NCBI GenBank assembly: GCA_902478425.1
Contig: CABSKV010000060.1
Coordinates: 1-8,888, forward strand
From: an uncultured Coriobacteriia bacterium
GTDB lineage: Bacteria > Actinomycetota > Coriobacteriia > Coriobacteriales > QAMH01
DNA: 8,888 bases
Direction of reading: 5' to 3'
The notes beneath the pieces were generated by a model. It was given only the letters and a program-made list of their open reading frames with translations. It was not told the DNA's origin and did no database searches. The position numbers were made by a program, and so were the translations under genes. This document shows positions 6,072 to 8,888 of this stretch, one piece after another. Each line of letters starts with the position of its first letter. Within the stretch, counting starts at the first letter, position 1.

Positions 6072-6136
6072 CCATACCCGTGCCGAAAAGCTAAATGCCG
6101 CTCCAGAGAGCGTCTGGTATCCGTCGTCTTACATTC

Positions 6137-6164
6137 TTGCCTTTTATGTCACATGATGTAATAT
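6137..6164 (+). promoter_or_regulatory. Promoter of the XRE/membrane-protein cassette
   Basis: TTGCCT (6137-6142), 16 bases, TAATAT (6159-6164). The expected transcription start (about 6171) falls inside the first of the two direct repeats that follow, which is where an autoregulating repressor would bind. Confidence 0.5.
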
Positions 6165-6193
6165 ATATCTTGCATGTACGATATATGTTGCAT
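6163..6193 (+). repeat. Two 13-bp direct repeats, possible XRE operator
   Basis: ATATATCTTGCAT (6163-6175) and ATATATGTTGCAT (6181-6193) differ at one base and start 18 bp apart, close to two helical turns. They overlap the end of the proposed -10 box and the start site, ahead of the XRE gene. Confidence 0.55.
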
Positions 6194-6220
6194 TAACGAA
6201 GGCAAAGCGAAGGAATCCCA

Positions 6221-6430
6221 TTGGAAGGCGAAAAGAACGAGCGTATGCGAGCGGCGCGAACTGACCGTGGTCTCTCGCAGCAGGAGCTGGCGGATGCAGT
6301 TGGCGCCACGCGTCAGACCATAGGCCTCATCGAGGCCGGTCGCTACAACCCGAGCCTCAAGCTCTGCACGGCGATATGCAAGACGCTCGACAAGACGCTG
6401 GATGAGCTGTTTTGGGAAGCGGGGGAGTGA
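6221..6430 (+). CDS. Small XRE (Cro/CI) family regulator, TTG start
   Basis: 69 aa, essentially a bare helix-turn-helix domain. It runs RMRAARTDRGLSQQELADAV (8-27), the recognition helix ATRQTIGLIEAGRYNPSL (29-46), then LCTAICKTLDKTLDELFW (48-65), a complete Cro/CI fold of the short form. The start is TTG at 6221: AAGGAA ends 5 bases before it, whereas the first ATG (codon 9) has no ribosome site at a workable distance and would cut into the first helix. It lies 2 bp before a membrane-protein gene, so the two are translated together. Small XRE regulators paired with a short multi-helix membrane protein are a common cassette in Gram-positive bacteria; the regulator normally controls the pair. 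Direct repeats upstream are its likely site. Confidence 0.9.
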   Translation: MEGEKNERMRAARTDRGLSQQELADAVGATRQTIGLIEAGRYNPSLKLCTAICKTLDKTLDELFWEAGE

Positions 6431-6432
6431 TG

Positions 6433-6996
6433 ATGTACCTGATTCGCAAGTGGAACGAATACATGGGCCCGAAGGACGAGCGCCTCGAGGCCGAGGAAAA
6501 CAAGTCGATGAAGGTGGCGTCCTACATCCTGCTCATTGGGTCAGTGGTGAGCCTGTACTACTGGATCATGGTCAATCAGGTCGCCTCGACCACCGACCAC
6601 CCCGTGCTCACGCCCCTCGGGCAGTCCGTGGTTCCCGTTGACTTTCTGCTGATCGCGACAATTCTGGCCGCAGGTCTTGCCTCCGTGGGCATGCAGATGC
6701 GGGGTGGAGCGTTCTCCAGCTACAAGCGTTATGCCGAAGTAGATCACATGCCCTGGGACTATGTCGCCATCTTCGCTTTGTTTTGCGGGGCGGGCCTCGG
6801 CGTTTTGACCTGTGGGATGCGTATTCTGGCGGAAATCCAGATCGTCGGCATCGAAAGCGTCGCATGGGGCGGGGACCTTGCCATCGGCGTGGTGTTCTTC
6901 GGCATGGGATTCGTGCTCGGCTTCGGCGCCATGGCACTTCTTATCCATGATGCCATCAAGCGCCGCCGCGAGCTCGAGCGCGAACTGTGGGAGTAA
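6433..6996 (+). CDS. Four-helix membrane protein of XRE-membrane cassette
   Basis: 187 aa integral membrane protein of unknown function. Hydrophobic segments lie at about 28-46, 68-87, 109-128 and 148-171. They are preceded by a charged N-terminal stretch (GPKDERLEAEENKSM) and followed by a basic/acidic tail (KRRRELERELWE). With four helices, both ends should be on the same side, and positive charge at both suggests the cytoplasm. Tandem ATG codons lie at 6430 and 6433; the second is chosen because GGGGGAG (6421-6427) is 5 bases before it, while the first would be only 2 bases away and overlaps the XRE stop. Proteins of this kind are usually listed as domains of unknown function. No transport or enzyme motif is visible. 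Confidence 0.85.
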   Translation: MYLIRKWNEYMGPKDERLEAEENKSMKVASYILLIGSVVSLYYWIMVNQVASTTDHPVLTPLGQSVVPVDFLLIATILAAGLASVGMQMRGGAFSSYKRYAEVDHMPWDYVAIFALFCGAGLGVLTCGMRILAEIQIVGIESVAWGGDLAIGVVFFGMGFVLGFGAMALLIHDAIKRRRELERELWE

Positions 6997-7030
6997 CGCT
7001 CGGGGACGGTTTGCAATCGAATGCCGAGCG
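6997..7030 (+). other. Inverted repeat after the membrane-protein gene (weak terminator candidate)
   Basis: CGCTCGG (6997-7003) and CCGAGCG (7024-7030) are perfect 7-bp arms with a 20-base loop, starting one base after the stop codon. No T-tract follows, so it is not a standard intrinsic terminator; it may stabilise the mRNA end or be chance. The remaining gap to 7156 shows no promoter I would trust; TATAAG at 7137-7142 lacks a -35 box. Confidence 0.35.
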
Positions 7031-7156
7031 AGAGACAAATCGTTTGCATGTCCGATTTCAGCCAATTCTCTTGCTTCGTTGTGGCTATTCTGGTCTGGCA
7101 AATGAATCCGCAAGGCAAATTTTCGACGAGCGAGGATATAAGGAAAGCGGGGTAAC

Positions 7157-8668
7157 TTGAACTCCATTCTCTCAGATATGGCGACGGGCGAGGACCTGAA
7201 CGCCTCGGAAAAACGAAGAAGGACGCTTTACAAGGCGTTCGAATCCGGTGACACGCGATTCGACGGACAGGTTTTTGTGGGAGTTTCGTCTACGGGAATC
7301 TACTGCCGAACGGTATGCAAGGCGAAGATGCCCAAATACGAGAATTGCCTCTTCTTTCGCACGGCGGCCGAAGCCGAGGCGGCCGGCTTTCGCCCCTGCA
7401 TGACTTGCCGTCCAGAGCTTGCCCCGGGACTATCGCTCGTGGATGCTGGGTCCAATCTTGCGAGAAGAGCCGCGCAGATGTTGCAGGCAAGATGCGCATC
7501 TTCGACGAGTGTCGAGTCAATTGCCGCCAAACTCGGTTATACGGACAGACACCTCAGGCGTGCGTTCGAAGCTGAATATGGGGTGACACCTGCGCAATAT
7601 CTTAGAACCTGCAGGCTCCTTTTGGCGAAGTCTCTGCTTACCGACACCGACCTTCCTGTTTCGCGTGTGGCAAAGGCATCTGGTTTCGGTAGCGTGCGGC
7701 GCTTCAACGATGCATTCAAGGAGCACTACCGGCTCACTCCAAGTGATTTGCGCAAGAGACAGGGTAAGACGGTCATTCGGGTCGGAACGATCGCTTTGCA
7801 TCTGAGCTATCGGCCGCCATATCGGTTCTCGGAGCTGCTCGCGTTCTTCCGGGACCGCGCGCTCGCGCATGTCGAGCTGGTCGACGACACCTCGTACACG
7901 CGCACGGTCCGGCTCGAGGATCGCGACGGGAACATCGCATGCGGGTGGGTGCGCGTCGAGGATGACCCCGCCAACAATCAACTCGTCGTCACGATGTCCG
8001 ATGAGCTTGTCCCCGTGGTTTCCGAGGTGATCGCTCGCGTGCGGCGCATGTTCGACGTAGACAGCGACCCCGTGGCGATCTCGCGGGCCCTTTCCCCGCT
8101 CGAGAAAGCCGTTCCCGACGTGCGTATCGACGGAATCCGGGTGCCCGGTTGCTTCGACACGTTCGAGATAGCCTGTCGTGCCGTGATCGGGCAGCAGGTC
8201 AGCGTGAAGGCGGCCAACAAGCTTGCGGGGCGCATAGCCGAACGCTACGGCGAGAAGGTCGAGACCGGCATCGAGGAACTCGACAGGGCGTGGCCTTCTG
8301 CCGCAGCCGTGCGTTCGCTCGCGAACGTCGAGGATGCCTTCGGGGAGCTTGGCCTCATAAAGACGCGCTCGCGTGCCATCGACGCGATCGCGGCGCTCAT
8401 CGACGAGGGCGCGCTCGACCTGGATACTGGCGCTGTGGCGGAAGTGCAGATGGAAGCTCTCCTGCAAGTACGGGGAATCGGCCCGTGGTCCGCCAACTAC
8501 ATCGCCATGCGCACGTTGAGTTACCCTGACGCGTTTCTCGAGACCGATGCGGGTGTCGCCCATGCGCTGCCCGAGCTTACGCCGAAGGAGCGGCTCGCCT
8601 TGGTCGAGGATTGCCGTCCGTGGCGCAGCTACGCGGTGCTGGCGCTCTGGGATTCCCTTTCAGAATAA
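7157..8668 (+). CDS. alkA: Ada-type methyl sensor / AraC / AlkA DNA glycosylase fusion
   Basis: 503 aa, three parts. Residues about 20-90 are the Ada zinc/methylphosphotriester domain with Cys50, Cys54, Cys81 and Cys84; the spacing equals E. coli Ada Cys38/42/69/72, so Cys50 should take the methyl group. Residues about 100-200 hold two AraC helix-turn-helix units (SIAAKLGYTDRHLRRAF; VSRVAKASGFGSVRRFNDAF). Residues about 205-503 are AlkA 3-methyladenine glycosylase, with CRAVIGQQVS, the helix-hairpin-helix LLQVRGIGPWSANYIAMR, catalytic Asp464 (FLETDAG) and RPWRSYA. Methylated sensor should activate transcription of itself and ogt, while the C-terminus excises alkylated bases. The Ada methyltransferase domain is absent and encoded separately next door; mycobacteria show the same arrangement. 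The start is TTG at 7157 (GCGGGG and AAGGA upstream); ATG at 7178 is possible but has no ribosome site. Confidence 0.94.
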   Translation: MNSILSDMATGEDLNASEKRRRTLYKAFESGDTRFDGQVFVGVSSTGIYCRTVCKAKMPKYENCLFFRTAAEAEAAGFRPCMTCRPELAPGLSLVDAGSNLARRAAQMLQARCASSTSVESIAAKLGYTDRHLRRAFEAEYGVTPAQYLRTCRLLLAKSLLTDTDLPVSRVAKASGFGSVRRFNDAFKEHYRLTPSDLRKRQGKTVIRVGTIALHLSYRPPYRFSELLAFFRDRALAHVELVDDTSYTRTVRLEDRDGNIACGWVRVEDDPANNQLVVTMSDELVPVVSEVIARVRRMFDVDSDPVAISRALSPLEKAVPDVRIDGIRVPGCFDTFEIACRAVIGQQVSVKAANKLAGRIAERYGEKVETGIEELDRAWPSAAAVRSLANVEDAFGELGLIKTRSRAIDAIAALIDEGALDLDTGAVAEVQMEALLQVRGIGPWSANYIAMRTLSYPDAFLETDAGVAHALPELTPKERLALVEDCRPWRSYAVLALWDSLSE

Positions 8669-8685
8669 CGGCCAAGGAGGCATGC

Positions 8686-8888
8686 ATGTTCTATTGCAGC
8701 GAATACGAATCGCCCGTGGGCACGCTCACGATCGCAAGTGATGGACAGGCCGTCTGCGGCCTGTGGCTCGATGGGCAGAAGTACCATGGCGGCACGATTC
8801 CCGAGGATATGATTCCCAACGACGACGCAGGTGGCTTCGCTCAGCTGCGGGCGTGGCTCGACGCCTACTTCGCGGGTGACCCGCAACC
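8686..8888 (+). CDS. ogt: O6-methylguanine-DNA methyltransferase, 5' part (cut by window end)
   Basis: The first 67 residues are visible, beginning MFYCSEYESPVGTLTIASDG and continuing VCGLWLDGQKY, the standard N-terminal strand pattern of Ogt/MGMT proteins. The partly visible helix RAWLDAYFAGDP matches the family's segment before the active-site domain. The PCHR active-site motif lies beyond the window. The enzyme removes methyl from O6-methylguanine by suicide transfer to its own Cys. The ATG at 8686 has AAGGAGG ending 5 bases upstream; another ATG at 8682 is out of frame. It starts 17 bp after the Ada-AlkA stop with no promoter between, so the two form one operon. Confidence 0.92.
   Translation, partial: MFYCSEYESPVGTLTIASDGQAVCGLWLDGQKYHGGTIPEDMIPNDDAGGFAQLRAWLDAYFAGDPQ

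Noticed and set aside
6103..6117. CCAGA-GAGCG-TCTGG hairpin after the 89-aa gene as a terminator
   Set aside because: Only five pairs and no T-tract follows.
7144..7151. AAAGCGGG just before ada-alkA as an Ada box (E. coli AAAGCGCA)
   Set aside because: It lies next to the start codon where the ribosome site is expected, and the similar AAAGCGAA at 6204-6211 precedes an unrelated gene.
7517..8563. Long minus-strand open frame opposite Ada-AlkA
   Set aside because: Shadow of a well-supported gene in GC-rich DNA; the composition is His/Arg/Asp-rich with no fold signature.

Overview
The window reads as a moderately high-GC chromosome segment of a gut-type actinobacterium, most likely class Coriobacteriia (Eggerthellaceae, Slackia or Collinsella-like). 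This is inferred from GC-rich third positions, strong AGGAGG-type ribosome sites, an AldA closely resembling the enterobacterial enzyme, and a mycobacteria-like Ada-AlkA fusion followed by ogt. No rRNA, tRNA, transposase, integrase or CRISPR array is visible. The lineage is an inference.

Region 1 (1-3092): the 3' part of a lactaldehyde/aldehyde dehydrogenase gene (aldA) ends at a good intrinsic terminator. It is followed by a minus-strand carboxymuconolactone-decarboxylase-like/cupin two-domain protein, and then by a divergent MerR-family regulator of the NmlR/AdhR type with an alpha/beta hydrolase 36 bp behind it. The merR/CMD-cupin intergenic region is unusually readable. The minus-strand promoter has the stretched 19-bp spacer typical of MerR-activated promoters, with an operator dyad inside it. 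The same dyad overlaps the -35 box of a normal 17-bp-spacer promoter for merR.

Region 2 (3058-4906): a minus-strand GT-B (UGT/MGT-like) glycosyltransferase overlaps the hydrolase tail-to-tail by 35 bp. It is divergent from a TetR regulator, and a 14-bp palindrome lies between them.

Region 3 (4979-6071): a second TetR-type regulator on the minus strand is preceded by a very AT-rich, repeat-laden promoter. On the other side is a small 89-aa protein of unknown function whose ribosome site may be folded into a hairpin.

Region 4 (6072-6996): an AT-rich promoter with two 13-bp direct repeats leads into a 69-aa XRE-type repressor starting at TTG. Two bases after its stop begins a four-helix membrane protein, forming a compact two-gene cassette.

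Region 5 (7157-8888): an Ada-type methyl-sensor/AraC/AlkA glycosylase fusion is followed 17 bp later by the start of ogt (O6-methylguanine-DNA methyltransferase), cut by the window end. Together they form an alkylation-damage response operon.

Five different transcription regulators in under 9 kb, each beside one or two effector genes, suggest a string of small, separately controlled chemical-stress modules (aldehyde/electrophile, glycosylation, alkylation). All non-coding gaps are under 300 bp; 4907-4978, between the two convergent tetR genes, shows no convincing terminator.
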